Shown piece by piece: positions 34,098 through 45,359 of a DNA stretch of 64,000 bases (position 1 is the stretch's first letter; each line of letters begins with the position of its first letter). Position numbers and translations under genes: made by a program. This stretch comes from Rhodeus uyekii (taxonomy: Eukaryota > Chordata > Actinopteri > Cypriniformes > Acheilognathidae). The stretch spans positions 620,001-684,000 of the forward strand of contig JAWRVZ010000181.1 of NCBI GenBank assembly GCA_037043235.1. The letters run 5' to 3'. The notes under the pieces are model-generated. The model saw nothing but the letters and a program-made list of their open reading frames with translations, had not been told where the DNA came from and did no database searches.

Positions 34098-34320
34098 AGG
34101 AGGATAGTTTAATCAAAAATGAAATTTCTGACATTATTTACTCACCCTCATATCATTCCAAACCAATAAGACATTGGTTAATCCTCGAAACACAAATTAA
34201 GACATCTTTATTGACACCTGAGAGGTTTCTGTCCCTCCACTTAATAACAAGGTGACCAAAACTGCAAAGATCCCAAAAATTAATAAAGAAATCATAATAC
34301 GAATCAAGCAGTTTATCCCT
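34098..34320 (+). repeat. GGGATAGTTCACCC-type repeat copy
   Basis: AGGATAGTTTAATCAAAAAT, GAAATTTCTGACATTATTTA and CTCACCCTCATATCATTCCA then AACCAATAAGAC follow the family order. The right limit is approximate. Confidence 0.65.
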
Positions 34321-34607
34321 GTCTTGTGAATGTATCTGATCACTTTATATGACAAACTGAGTTAATTAGGTTAATTAGGAGTTAATTAATTTTATTCACA
34401 TATAAACATCCAAACATTGAGTGCATTACATTTGGTAAATAGAAAAGCAAAGATGACTTTCATTTTTACATTCACATTTATGAATTTATGAAATTAAACA
34501 TCTGGTAATGAGATTGAAAGTGAATGAATAGTGGCTAATGAAAAAACATTACCTCATAGTTAAACATTTTATAAAACTAGGGTAATGGCGAAGTACATAC
34601 ACTATGG

Positions 34608-34866
34608 TTAAAAAAATTGGGCTCTGTAGATTTTTTTGTTCTTTAAAGAAGTGTCTTATGCAAAAATTCAAAAAAAAAATGTATCTTGAATCTTAAAATG
34701 TAATATTTATGTAATGGCAAACTTTCAAACACATGATCCATGAGAAATCCATGAGGAGCTCAAGAGAAATTGTTGTTGTGCTCCTAAATATTGTTCAGGA
34801 AAATGTGATTTTTTTTTCAGGATTCTTTGATGAATAGAAAGTTCAAAAGAACAGCATTAGTTTTAC
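34608..34866 (+). repeat. GTTCAAA-GTTTGGGGT repeat, cut off by the next element
   Basis: From TTGGGCTCTGTAGATTTTTT through GAAGTGTCTTATGCAAAAAT, ACATGATCC and TTTTTTTTCAGGATTCTTTG to GAAAGTTCAAAAGAACAGCA, then TTAG. The family sequence stops at the left end of the terminal-inverted-repeat element at 34869 and I do not find its continuation after 35553. Confidence 0.65.
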
Positions 34867-34868
34867 AT

Positions 34869-35553
34869 AGGCCACGTCCACACTGGTGCATTCCCTATCC
34901 GATCATAAACACGGCGTCGGCGCAAGAAATATCAGCGTCCACACGAAACCACTAAAACCGACTGAAAATGGTGTAGTATATATGCCAGACCAGTATGGGG
35001 CGCTGTAATTCTGCCACAGATATACACTATACACAGAGAAGAAGACTTTGAGCATGCATTGTTGTTGCCGTTCAGTGTTGCCAGATTGGGTAGGTTCCCG
35101 CCCAATTGGGCTCCTTTTGGTCACATCCGATCGGGGGAAAAATGCATTGGCCTGGTTGATAAAATTTGGGATGGTTTTTGATGCATAAAAATCGCTCAAC
35201 ATTTTTCATTATTTATAAGAGTACGCACTTTGGGCTGGTATTTTTTAAAATGGGCGGGATTTAAGCTGTAGTTGGGCTGGAAATCTTCAGTCCAATCTGG
35301 CAACACTGTTGCTGTTACGTGTGACGCAGCCGACACGTGATGTGATGACATCATCGGTTCACAAAAAATATACGGATTGGCCGTCCACACGATACCACAA
35401 GGGTGTCGTTCTCAGATTTATCCACTTTAGGACCCGGCCTCAAAAGAGAGCGGATTCAGTCTTCCAAAACGCCGGATCCGTGTGGACGGAACGCCAATCC
35501 GATAAAAAATGGATGCAGATACAATGATACGCGTCTCCGTGTGGATGGGCCCT
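34869..35553. mobile_element. Non-autonomous TIR transposon, outer element
   Basis: The left end AGGCCACGTCCACACTGGTG and the inverted right end (minus strand AGGGCCCATCCACACGGAGA) align with a few mismatches. GTCCACACG-type motifs recur inside (34937, 35381, and inverted near 35479), as in the subterminal repeats of hAT elements. No transposase is encoded. An 8-bp target duplication is not convincing, so the superfamily is left open. Confidence 0.6.
35073..35308. mobile_element. hAT-type MITE nested in the outer TIR element
   Basis: Perfect 17-bp terminal inverted repeats, CAGTGTTGCCAGATTGG and CCAATCTGGCAACACTG, bound 236 bp. The flanks TTGCCGTT and TTGCTGTT form an 8-bp target duplication with one mismatch, the length typical of hAT. 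It has no coding capacity and interrupts the outer element. Confidence 0.85.
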
Positions 35554-36232
35554 TAAACAGTAATATATATGAAAGTAAACTTTGAGTCCTGATCCTGGTG
35601 ACAGTTGTGTTTGATTCTCATTAGATGTCTCTATACCTCAGTGACAGGCATGTCAGCTCAGCAGCAGTCAAGCCAATGCTGGTCGACACTGGTGTATTTG
35701 CACTTGAAAAGGGATTAGCAGATAGAGGTGAGAGATAGAGAGAATGAGAATGTAAACAGAAAAATGAGAGCGAGGGGAGTGAAAAAATTAGGATAGAAGC
35801 AAAGGAACAAAAGCCCATTTCACATGCGGCCTTTCAGTTTTTGATCAGCTAGGTTTCATATTCCAGACCAACATCTCTTTCCGGATTTAAAACCCAAATG
35901 GTATACTGATCTTTATTTAACTATTCAAGATTTTCCTCATTCATCTGTACTGTCTGACAGTCCATTTAACATCATTGTGAAGTGGTGCATTATATAAGGC
36001 ATGGTTGGAAAGACCATTTGCTCAGGACCAAAATTTCTTCTCACTAGCAATCAAGAACTTTTTTTACCCTCAGTAATCTAAAGTCAGAACCTAAATAACA
36101 CAAATAGGTTTTCAGAAAGTTTGTGAAAAATCCGGAATAGGATGAAAGAAGTTAAAAGTCACTTGCCTTTTTAATGAACTTTCCATGTACTAAGGAAAAG
36201 AAAGGTTAGGAAAAAGTGACATTGTCTGAATG
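35554..36232. other. Non-coding, no feature seen
   Basis: No repeat or exon recognised. Confidence 0.55.
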
Positions 36233-37414
36233 TGTCAGGGTTCTGCCACATTCTGTCTAGTCATTAACAAGAGCTCTGACACTACCGTAATGTCTCATGT
36301 GCGTCCGGCTTCGAGTGTCTGGAGTCGGGCGCTCTTGTCTGTGTAATGTCGGGTTATATGCGGGTTATTGATGTTTGATCCCGAGACTGGTCTTTTTCAG
36401 TTTTGGTTTTGTGTCAGGGTTCAGACATTCATTCTTGCGCGCTCTACGTCTTGTGAGTGGGCACGGTTTCGAGCTTTGCGCGAGCCACGGTCTCTATCAT
36501 CTGTGTAACACAGGGGAGTCACAGGCAGAGATCCAATTGCTTGTCTTTATTAAGAGTGGTCGTACAGGCAGATGGTCAGGACAAACAGAGATCATACGTG
36601 AACAATAATCCAGGCAAGAGTCAGAAAGGCAGGCAGACAGAATCAGGTACGATAATCAAAGCGGGAAAGTCAAGACAGGCAGATAACATTCACGAGTGAT
36701 AATCCAGGCACAGGTCGGGGCAGGCAGAACAGGATCAAACACGGGTAACAGCAGAATCAGCAACAGGAAAACAGACAGTGATATAAACGCTCAGAATGAT
36801 AACCATAGTAATTCAAGACCTCGCGATGTGTGAGCATGCATGTGAGTCTTTTATAGTTCATGTAATGGAGTCCAGCTGGTGTGACAATCAGTCCAATGTC
36901 TGGGTTTCTGGGAAATATAGCATGTGTGCGTCCGTATACATGTGAGCTCCCTCCGGTGGCCAGAGAGGGGAGCATGGAGCTCATTTTCATAACAGTCTGT
37001 GTGTAATGTTGTAAGCGCGCAGTTCGTGTTTACATCGGCCGCATGCTTTCATGTTGTGTTTTTCGTTTCGCGCGCAGTTTGGTTTTTACCAGCTACACGA
37101 TGTCCTTGTTTAATGTGAACACGCGGTGATGTGTGTTCACATTAGCTGCGTATTCGTGTCTTGTCATTGTGTGCCCCGCCTACCTTGTTCCCCTGTTTAA
37201 CTTTGATTTTTCCCAGCTGTGTCCTGATCATTATCCTCATCATGTGCTCCCTATTTAATCCCTCCGTGTTTGCCGTCTTGTTCCTGTTCTGTCTGTTCCC
37301 TGGTCAAGTCAGTTAAGTCTTGTTTTCCCCCCTCAGGGTGTTTTTTGTTGTTTTATTATAATAAAATCCCCATCACTGCAATATTGAGTCCTTGTATCTT
37401 CCTCACACGTGACA
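36233..37414 (+). mobile_element. Solo LTR (outer), interrupted by a second solo LTR
   Basis: Starts TGTCAGGGTTCTGCC, ends TCACACGTGACA, and is flanked by a perfect 5-bp duplication GAATG (36228-36232, 37415-37419). Without the nested LTR and its duplication it is about 686 bp. On the plus strand it has an AT-rich TATA-like CTATTTAATCC near 37250 and an AATAAAA signal near 37360. No internal region or partner LTR is present, so it arose by LTR-LTR recombination. Family unassigned; CG-rich compared with its surroundings. Confidence 0.85.
36504..36994 (-). mobile_element. Solo LTR (inner), gypsy/chromovirus-like
   Basis: Begins TGTAACACAGGG on the plus strand and ends TTTTCATAACA (491 bp). The flanks ATCTG and GTCTG are a 5-bp duplication with one mismatch. 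The start TGTAACACAGGG, the CTTTATTAAGA near the end (AATAAA on the minus strand), and the many CAGGCAG/AGGCAGACAG motifs mirror the chromovirus LTR at 23001, so it is probably a related minus-strand family. Confidence 0.8.
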
Positions 37415-37419
37415 GAATG

Positions 37420-38480
37420 TTGAACATTTTATAGATAGTCAGATCAGTTTGACCACAAGGTGATTTTTTTTTTTTATGATGTCACTGGTTTCAGTTCTAA
37501 GGCCTCCTAAAGAAAGCATCCATGGGCTATATTTTGATACTGAATCACTCACTTATTTTCACTCATTGCATGAAGCAGAGGCATATATTTGGAGACAACA
37601 CAGTTGAAGCCAACTCAGCCTATTAAGGACCAAATTGTGTGGTATGGAAAAACACAAAAGGGAAAGGTAAATCACACAACAGAATTGGGATTAATGAGAG
37701 AGCAAGAAAGCAGACAAAAAAGAGAGATGATGGCGCAAAGTGGATGACAACAAATGACAAAATTGGCTAAATTATATTTAATAAATGAAAGGGGCAGTAG
37801 ATATGAAAAACACACAGATTCAGTGTGGACCTGCTCAAACATGTTAGCCATAAAAAGAAACAGACAACAGGCTACAGAAGCATAAAATACTTCATCTGCT
37901 AAGAACAATATAAAAAAATAAAGGTAAATTTTCTTTGGCATGTTCAAAACGAGAAACAATGAGTCATGCCTTTTCTTATCCAGCACTTCCTGACGTTTTA
38001 GAAGAGCTGGGCCTTATAAGGCTGAGAAGGCTTCTTTTCCTTTCTCCACCATGCACAGCCTAAATAAATAATCACTCTCTTTGGGGTCATGTCAACACAG
38101 GCCTTTTTTCGGTTTGTGTCAGTGCAGAAAGACCGTCTGACACTTCAAAGCTGCTTTGTTCAGCAATCCAAATGTCCCTGCTAAAATAACAAAGATGCCA
38201 AAATTCAGCTAGGTCAAGTTACAAACCGCAGATACAATAAACACTGTCCAGAACAATTGGACTGAACCATCAACTACCAACTACAGAAGACTATGATTCT
38301 CTGAATTCACTGTTGTGATTTGATTTGCCACTGTAGGAATAACACTAAAAAGAAAATGTACACAATTCTGAATTTGGGCAAATTACAATAAAACAGCATC
38401 AAAGCCACGTGGACAAACAGGTCAAATATGGCAAAAAAAAATTCTTTTTATAAGCTGTCACAAACAAGATTGAATGAAGT
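37420..38480. other. Non-coding, no feature seen
   Basis: A T-run at 37464-37475 and otherwise unremarkable AT-rich sequence. The open frame on the minus strand at 37986-37672 is hydrophobic but not recognisable. Confidence 0.55.
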
Positions 38481-38526
38481 ATATATTATGTTTGTATAAT
38501 ATATATATAATATTATATATATATAT

Positions 38527-38550
38527 AAAATACTTTCCATACCCACTGTA
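38527..38550 (-). repeat. Tc1-like terminal repeat stub
   Basis: The minus strand reads TACAGTGGGTATGGAAAGTA then TTTT, the outer end of the same Tc1-like family that starts at 38659 on the plus strand. Only the tip is present. Confidence 0.7.
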
Positions 38551-38570
38551 TGTGTGTGTATGTATGTATG

Positions 38571-38622
<52 letters not shown>

Positions 38623-38646
38623 CACACACACACACAAATACATACA
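38551..38646. repeat. Compound TG/TA/CA microsatellite between two Tc1 ends
   Basis: (TG)n and (TATG)n, then (TA)n, then (CA)n, (TA)n and (CA)n. The tract is largely self-complementary, so it is palindromic overall. Confidence 0.9.
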
Positions 38647-38658
38647 TGCGCATACACA

Positions 38659-39565
38659 CAGTGGGTACGGAAAAGTATTCAGACCCCCTTCAATTTTTCA
38701 CTCTTTGTTATATTGCAGCCATTTACTAAAATCAAGTTAATTTTTTTTCCTCAATATGCACACAGCACTCCATATTTACAGAAAAACACAGAATTGTTGA
38801 CATTTTTGCAGATTTATAATAAAAAGAAAAACTGAAATATCACATGGTCGTAAGTATCAAGACCCTTTGCTGTGACACTCATATATTTAACTCAGGTGCT
38901 GTCCATTTCTTCTGATCATCCTTGAGATGGTTTACACCTTCATTTGAGTCCAGCTGTGTTTGATTATACTGATTGGACTTGATTAGGAAAGCCACACACC
39001 TGTCTATATAAGACCTTACAGCTCTTACAGTGGCCTCCATAATCCTTAAATGGAAGACGTTTGGCATGACCAGAACCCTTCCTAGAGCTGGCCGTCCAGC
39101 CAAACTGAGCTATCGGGGAGAACAGTTTTGGTGAGAGAGAAAGAAGAACCCAAAGATCACTGTGGCTGAGCTCCAGAGATGCAGTCGAGAGATGAGAGAA
39201 AGTTGTAGAAAGTCAGCCATCACTGCAGCCCTCCACCAGTCGGGGCTTTATGGCAGAGTGGCCCGACAGAAGCCTCTCCTCAGTGCAAGACACATGAAAG
39301 CCTGCATGGAGTTTTCTAAAAAACAACTGAAGGACTCCAAGATGGTGAGAAATAAGATTATCTGGTCTGATGAGACCAAGATAGAACTTTTTGGCCTTAA
39401 TTCTAAGCGGCAAAAAAAATGGCAGTCCACCAACGTTACCATCCAACCTGACAGAACTGGAGAGGATCTGCAAGGAGGAATGGCAGAAGATCCCCAAATC
39501 CAGGTGTGAAAAACTCAGAGCAAAAGGGTGCTTCTACTAAATATCGAGCAAAGGATCTGAATACA
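38659..39565 (+). mobile_element. Tc1-like transposon, internally deleted and 3'-truncated
   Basis: Starts CAGTGGGTACGGAAAAGTAT then TCAGACCCCCTT, a fish Tc1-type terminus. The 5' non-coding region is followed by a broken transposase. The coding part jumps from the catalytic-core start to the C terminus (an internal deletion near 39410), and the element ends shortly after GAATACATTTAC without a right terminal repeat. Confidence 0.8.
39060..39510 (+). pseudogene. Tc1 transposase remnant
   Basis: RAGRPAKLS (the GRPR-like linker) appears near 39083-39109, followed by a stop. The frame from 39162 reads AELQRCSREM, SGLYGRVARQKPLLS and IIWSDETKIELFG, which contains the first catalytic aspartate. 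After about 39410 the sequence continues in another frame with ERICKEEWQKIPKSRC, the family C terminus, so the other catalytic residues are deleted. It cannot encode an active enzyme. Confidence 0.85.
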
Positions 39566-42500
39566 TTTACATCAATTTGAGTAACACACAGATAGGTGTT
39601 TTTATGTGATACACCATCATTTCATTTGCTCATGACAGGACACTTACATCAGTGTTCAAATAACCCAGTGCAGAATTGTTCTGCTACATCAAACTAATGA
39701 GAATCAGCCAGTTTTACTCAAGTCATTCTTTTGGTTAGGAGAACAGTGCATGAGCTAAATCTGTTCATTCGCATGAACACTATGACCCATTCTTTCAGGT
39801 CACTGATCCCGTAAATGAAACGGAGGTACTCTTAGTCTTCAGTAAGAGACTGTTTTCACATAAGCAGATGTTACAGCTCAGTACTTACTTGCACCAGAAT
39901 AATAAAGGGACCTAAAGACTGTCTCTCCCAGCCATCTCCTGACTTTATGATACAGGGAAGGCATAACAATAAGAGAGATGACAGAAATACCACACTATAT
40001 TTTTACTACACAGACATATATTCCTGTATATAGATGTACATAAAATACAGCACAAAAAAAACATCTTTTTTTTTTACAACCATCTTAGTATTTAAAAAAA
40101 AGGGCAAGATTGTCTGTAATCAAAATCAAATCAAAAATTTTGACAGTAAAACAACCCTCTTTTTCACATTTACTGCAATAAATCATAAAGAGCTTGTTTA
40201 AACATGTAGACTCGCTTGAATACATTATTTGCAATACTTCATGGAAGAAGATGGCCATTTGTGAGCAGTTTTGCTGCAATTCCCGTTTCCACGGTAACAT
40301 TGATGGATATTCAGCATTACTGATAGTGTTATTTTACCCTGGCAACTCAGCAATTAAACTTTTTAAAGAGGAAATTGCACAGACTTGTGGATTCTGCAAA
40401 AAGCCGGTCTTAAAAAGGTACTTCATATTGTTAAAAAAAAAATCTATTTCTCTATGGAGAAAAATCAATGGATTTTTTACTTCTGAAACCTGGCTGCACT
40501 CTGTATCAAAGTCAATGGGGGAAGTAACGTTGTCCAGACAGAAGTGTAAGGACTGGTGTGACAGTGATTAAAAGCAAGAGAGAGAGAGGGAGAGAGAGAG
40601 AGAGAGAGAAGAGATCTATGCAAGTGTATGTACGCAGAGAGTAGAAATACCCTGCATCCTGGATCCCTTTTCCACTCTAAAGAGTAACCATGTCTGATAG
40701 CTGACCTGAATTTGTCTGCATTGCTCCATAGCTGCAGCAAATGTGCAACCCTTGACCTCTTCATTACCTGCACACTTCAGCCTTTAAATACCTTACCCAT
40801 TTTCCAATTGTTTTCTTTAGACACATAACATCACTGAACCACACACACACTACTCATTGAATGTTTATACAAGAAAACTGGGGTTATTACTTGCAGTTAA
40901 GGGTGTGCACAAATATTCTGTAATATTATCTGTAATAATTATTTGGAGAAAAAAAATACTATAAAGTAAAAATACTTTAAATTTTGATACACATTGATTT
41001 GCTGGCTGTAAATGCCATGAATCCATGATAAATCCTAAGCATGCAAATTAAACTCACAGTTATGCGTTTTATTGTTATACTTCCTTCAAATAATCAAATT
41101 TTAGTTTTTTATGAGCCCAAATGTTAAAATACAATATTTTGCACAAACAACTTCCCAAATTCAATGTTTTTACATTACTGTAAAAACTGTGCTTAAATGG
41201 GAAAAGCTTTGATAGCACAAACTTTTGTTTATCATGGAACAAAATGTTCTTCTACTATGAACTGAAAATCTGAAAAGACTGATAATGTGCTGAAAATTGT
41301 AGGAAAAGATTAAAGACAAGTGGCTGAGACTGTGCAAGCTGATCATCTCTTCCTTGTCCTCCTCTGCACAGTCTGTAGATTCTGGATCAGCAACAGGAAC
41401 TAATGGCGTTGTCTGTAACCTACCTCTGAACTGAACCTCAGGCTGTTTGAAAATCCCAAGATTAACAAGAGGCTACCCTCTCTTAGAGTCTTAAAGTTGC
41501 AAAGAAAGTTTAAGAAACATAATGTGCAATGTGTCTATATCGGTTAGAGCTCAAGCTCTAATGCACTGAACTTTCCCTACATTATTTCCTGATTTCTTGT
41601 CATCTATCTTCCACCCTACAAATAAAGATGGGTCAAAAACAAGGAGGTCTATGTTAACTGGAGAGAGACCTCTATTAGCACTCTTGTTTGTCAATTGTTT
41701 CAGCAGCAATTGCTCGGCTGGTGTAAAGCTGGCACCTCATAAGCACACAGTTCTGGACACAATAGAGTCCTGCAGGGTTGACCTGGAAATTTGCATCACT
41801 CTGGTTCCCTTGACAAAAAGGAATTTATTGCAGAAAATAAGCTCTGCGAGCTAACATGTTGACAAACGTTCATCAAGAAAAGCTACACAAATGAACACAA
41901 CTTTTACAACAAATTTAAACACAAACTTTGAAGCCTAAATCCAATTGACATAAGTAAAAAGCAAAAGTTAGTCTATAAAGGAGCTACAGTGTATGACTCA
42001 AATGTCACCATCACGAAGCTTCCAACAACTCAGCTCCAAGTTTTAGGACTCATTCCTGCAGCACTCTCTTGTTTTAGAGCCAATTACCTGAGATTTAAAC
42101 ATATGGTGTGTACATACTTGTAGTTCGGTTTTCTTGGTTCATTTGGTCCCGACAAAAAAACCCATACATTTCCAAAACAATACTGTGTGCTGGGCTAATT
42201 ATGCTTATTGTATATATATATATATATATATTGTTGAGAACAATATAAGTTGAGAACTCATGAAGAGCTAAAATGTGTAAAGGAGTCAAATCAGCTCCAG
42301 GAATTCCCCTCCAGAAACTGACACTAGTTTCACAGGAATACATAAAAAGTAGGTGTCGCCTTTCATCTCCTCATTCAAAGAGATGGCCATCCATGATGGC
42401 CTTTCACTGTCAGATTTACTTTTCTGAACATGAAGAGGGCCTTTCACATCCTCCACGCTGCAGATTTCAAGAAAAACAACAAGAATCTTGTATAAAGTGC

Positions 42501-43318
42501 AGCGGCTCTTGTAAATTATCGATGCCACTCTCTAAAACCTAAAAATGCATCCTTAGTGCAAAAATCAAATAAGTGATTACTAAACATAAAAGGTAGGGTG
42601 AAAATATCACACACTTAAAGAAGATCTGTCCTTAAGTAGCCATTACTGCTGCTTTTCACCGTCTTTGAAGAAACTGATCTTTTTTAGTGACATCGATAAA
42701 TCCATAATTATCTATAATAGATCTTGGTGCCATTTACAAGAAGAGACAACGCTCGAAAAACATCTTAAAGAGGCTGCTTTATTTATGGCAACATAAGTGT
42801 GTGACCGTGAGCGTTATTAGAGATCAATTATCACCACAGCCCCAGGAATTCTGGGCAAAGCTGGACGACCATTATTGCACACTGGGTTTTTCTGGGAGCT
42901 GGGACCATTGCCTGATAGATCTTAACAGCTTGAGATAGTTGCATAAGAACAGTAAAAACACACATGAAACATCAGTTATCCCACCAACTTGCTCTGATAA
43001 GCCTTATCACACTGCCCAGTTGCTCTCAACTGACTCGCATTGGCACGTCAACATCATCTACATAAGAACTGAACTTTAGTCAACACTTTCCAGTGTTTTC
43101 CCAGGCCTGATATCAGTTTATTTAATGAGGTCATCATACAATCAAAAAACAAACTTTCGACATCAGGAGACTCCACCCTGGCTGATCTGAAAACAACATG
43201 ACAGCAATAGAGATGAAGAGTAAATAATGCATCCTAACATTCATCTGACTAATTGTAGCTCACACATTCATTTGCCAGAGAAATAAAGAAATTCATATAG
43301 GTCTGGAACAACTAATGA
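39566..43318. other. Non-coding, no gene supported
   Basis: Contains an (AG)n tract at 40578-40609 and a (TA)n tract at 42211-42230. The longest open frame (40194-40571, 125 codons) has no recognisable domain and sits in sequence that reads like an unassigned repeat. Confidence 0.5.
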
Positions 43319-43370
43319 AGAGTAAATGATAACAGAATTTTCATTTTTGGATAAACTATCTCTTTAGGCC
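43319..43370 (-). repeat. GGGATAGTTCACCC-type repeat, end fragment
   Basis: The minus strand reads CTAAAGAGATAGTTTATCCA, AAAATGAAAATTCTGTTATC then ATTTACT, the terminal 50 bp of the family seen at 10281 and 34098. Confidence 0.7.
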
Positions 43371-45048
43371 TTGCTTATGTTGCTGAAGTAAAAAGAGCTT
43401 ATCTCCAAGTCTCAGTAGTATTCTGGTCCCAATATATGGATCCACTCCCTTCTTTAATGTAAATTTTAGGAGCTTTTTCACCTGTTTTACTGCCAAATAA
43501 GCAAAAAATACTTCTCAACAAGCCATTAACCGTAGGTATGAAAAATGGGTTTCCATTACAGGCAAAACAGAAGTATTAAACCCATGTGCCACTCCAGAAG
43601 GAAGGAGGGAGGGACTGCTAGAAGCCAGGAAGCATCTGCTCTAAAACACACTGATGGGTCTGTCATGACATCCCATACATCTGCTTTATTTTCTTTTTCT
43701 GGTCTTGGAGGATCTCTCAAAACAGTGAATTAGCAGCTTTCCACAGATGTCATGTCTCACAGCCATTTATCTTCTGTAGACCGGCAGTCATTACCTTACT
43801 TCTGCCGTCTGACGAATATGCCATGGGCGTAGTCCATAGTCCAAATATTATTGTACTAACCAGCAACGCTTACTCCAGATGCTACAAATGTGAGTAATGA
43901 GACACAGTTCTCTCATATTTCTTGCCTCTGATCCACAGCTGAGGTTCAGTTAAAGAAGGCGTCTGTTTTGCTAACCTCAGCAATATGATTAGCCCTGCTC
44001 ATGCTTCATAAACTTTCATAAATAAAACACAGGTGCAACTCAAAACATCATGAGACTTCAGGCAGACTTTCAGGAGCAAGACGCCAATCATCAATGACTG
44101 AGAAGTTGATAAGTGTAATTAGCAGATAATCATCTCTTGTGGTCAAGATGAGCGGATTGTGTGGAAGGGAGCGTGTGACACCAGGCTGGGTTTGTGACAG
44201 CTGTGTTTGCTCCAGATCATCTGATCATCCCTGCCGTGCTACAGCTGGCCCAGCATCTATGTTAATGTATCAAAAGCACATACTTAAATACAGTACACAA
44301 AAAAATAAAAGTTGAAAAAAATTGTTGGACGTGGGAAAGTGGAATCTTCAGTCCAGTCTTCATCTGGAACAGGCCAGACATATGGTGTAAACAAAGACAC
44401 TAGACAGGATGTCCTGTACTAAGATGCTCCATTAAGGGCCATGGTGCATCCAAAAAAAATGAATAAACCATCTGAGCATCAGAGATTTGACAGCCCCAGC
44501 TGTATTTGCAGAGAGCTGCTATGGATGGGATATATTCTGGTATTCTGTTCTGTGAGGTTGGCCATTTAATGAGGTAATGTCAGATAGAGGGTTTACCATG
44601 TGCTGCACTTATGGTTAAAGCACTTCTTCCATTAGCACATCTAAATATCACTGCAAACCAGGAATGGTGACAGAAGAAGGGCTGTGCTGATAATGGGTAT
44701 GCTAAAATAATAAGCTGGATGACACTGACAAAATCAAGTTGAACTAAAAACAGTTTATGTAAAACTTGACTCCTCAGTCAATCCAGGATGGACTTTAGAG
44801 AGTTTTATTTTTACGGTTAAATCAAACAGTAACTATTTGTATACTATTATAGCATTAATATTTTAAATTTCATACAATTTCACCACAAATGTAAAACAAT
44901 TTTTAATTTTGATGAGTGTGTTGAAGCTGACTAACAGTAACGTTTTCCACTTTATATGGCCAGGAATAACTGGTTCCCCTACTGCCAGTCGCATTTGGAT
45001 TGTTCATAGTCGGGACAATTTTACATTTTGGCATGATTTTCAATGAAC
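43371..45048. other. Non-coding, no feature seen
   Basis: No exon or repeat recognised. Confidence 0.55.
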
Positions 45049-45053
45049 GTTTT

Positions 45054-45354
45054 TGTAACAATGTTCAACGTTCAGGGAGAAAGGAGGCGGGAACCGGCGA
45101 ACGTTTAACACACTTTTAATGATGAAATGAAACATAAATACAAAATAAACATAATGGCGGCAGTCCCTCGCGGACGACTGCCGCCCACACAAAACACAAC
45201 ATAAAGTCCAGGCCTGGTCCTCTCTCGCTTTCACTGTCGTCGCTCCTCCGTGAGACTCGAGACACCGGTGGCTCGCAGGTGACGCTCATTCCCAATCACG
45301 CCACCGGCTCTCATGACGCTCTCACGGTCCCTCGACCCCACCCTGCTCGCCACA
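45054..45354 (-). mobile_element. Solo LTR, 301 bp, GC-rich
   Basis: Reads TGTAACAATGTTC to CTGCTCGCCACA on the plus strand, flanked by a perfect 5-bp duplication GTTTT (45049-45053, 45355-45359). On the minus strand it starts TGTGGCGAGCAGGGTGGGGT, a start I know from fish gypsy-type LTRs, and carries ATTAAA as a possible polyadenylation signal. It forms a small CG-rich island in AT-rich DNA. Confidence 0.85.
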
Positions 45355-45359
45355 GTTTT

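Noticed and set aside
40194..40571. Possible host gene
   Set aside because: No splice context, no recognisable domain and repeat-like surroundings; kept only as an observation.
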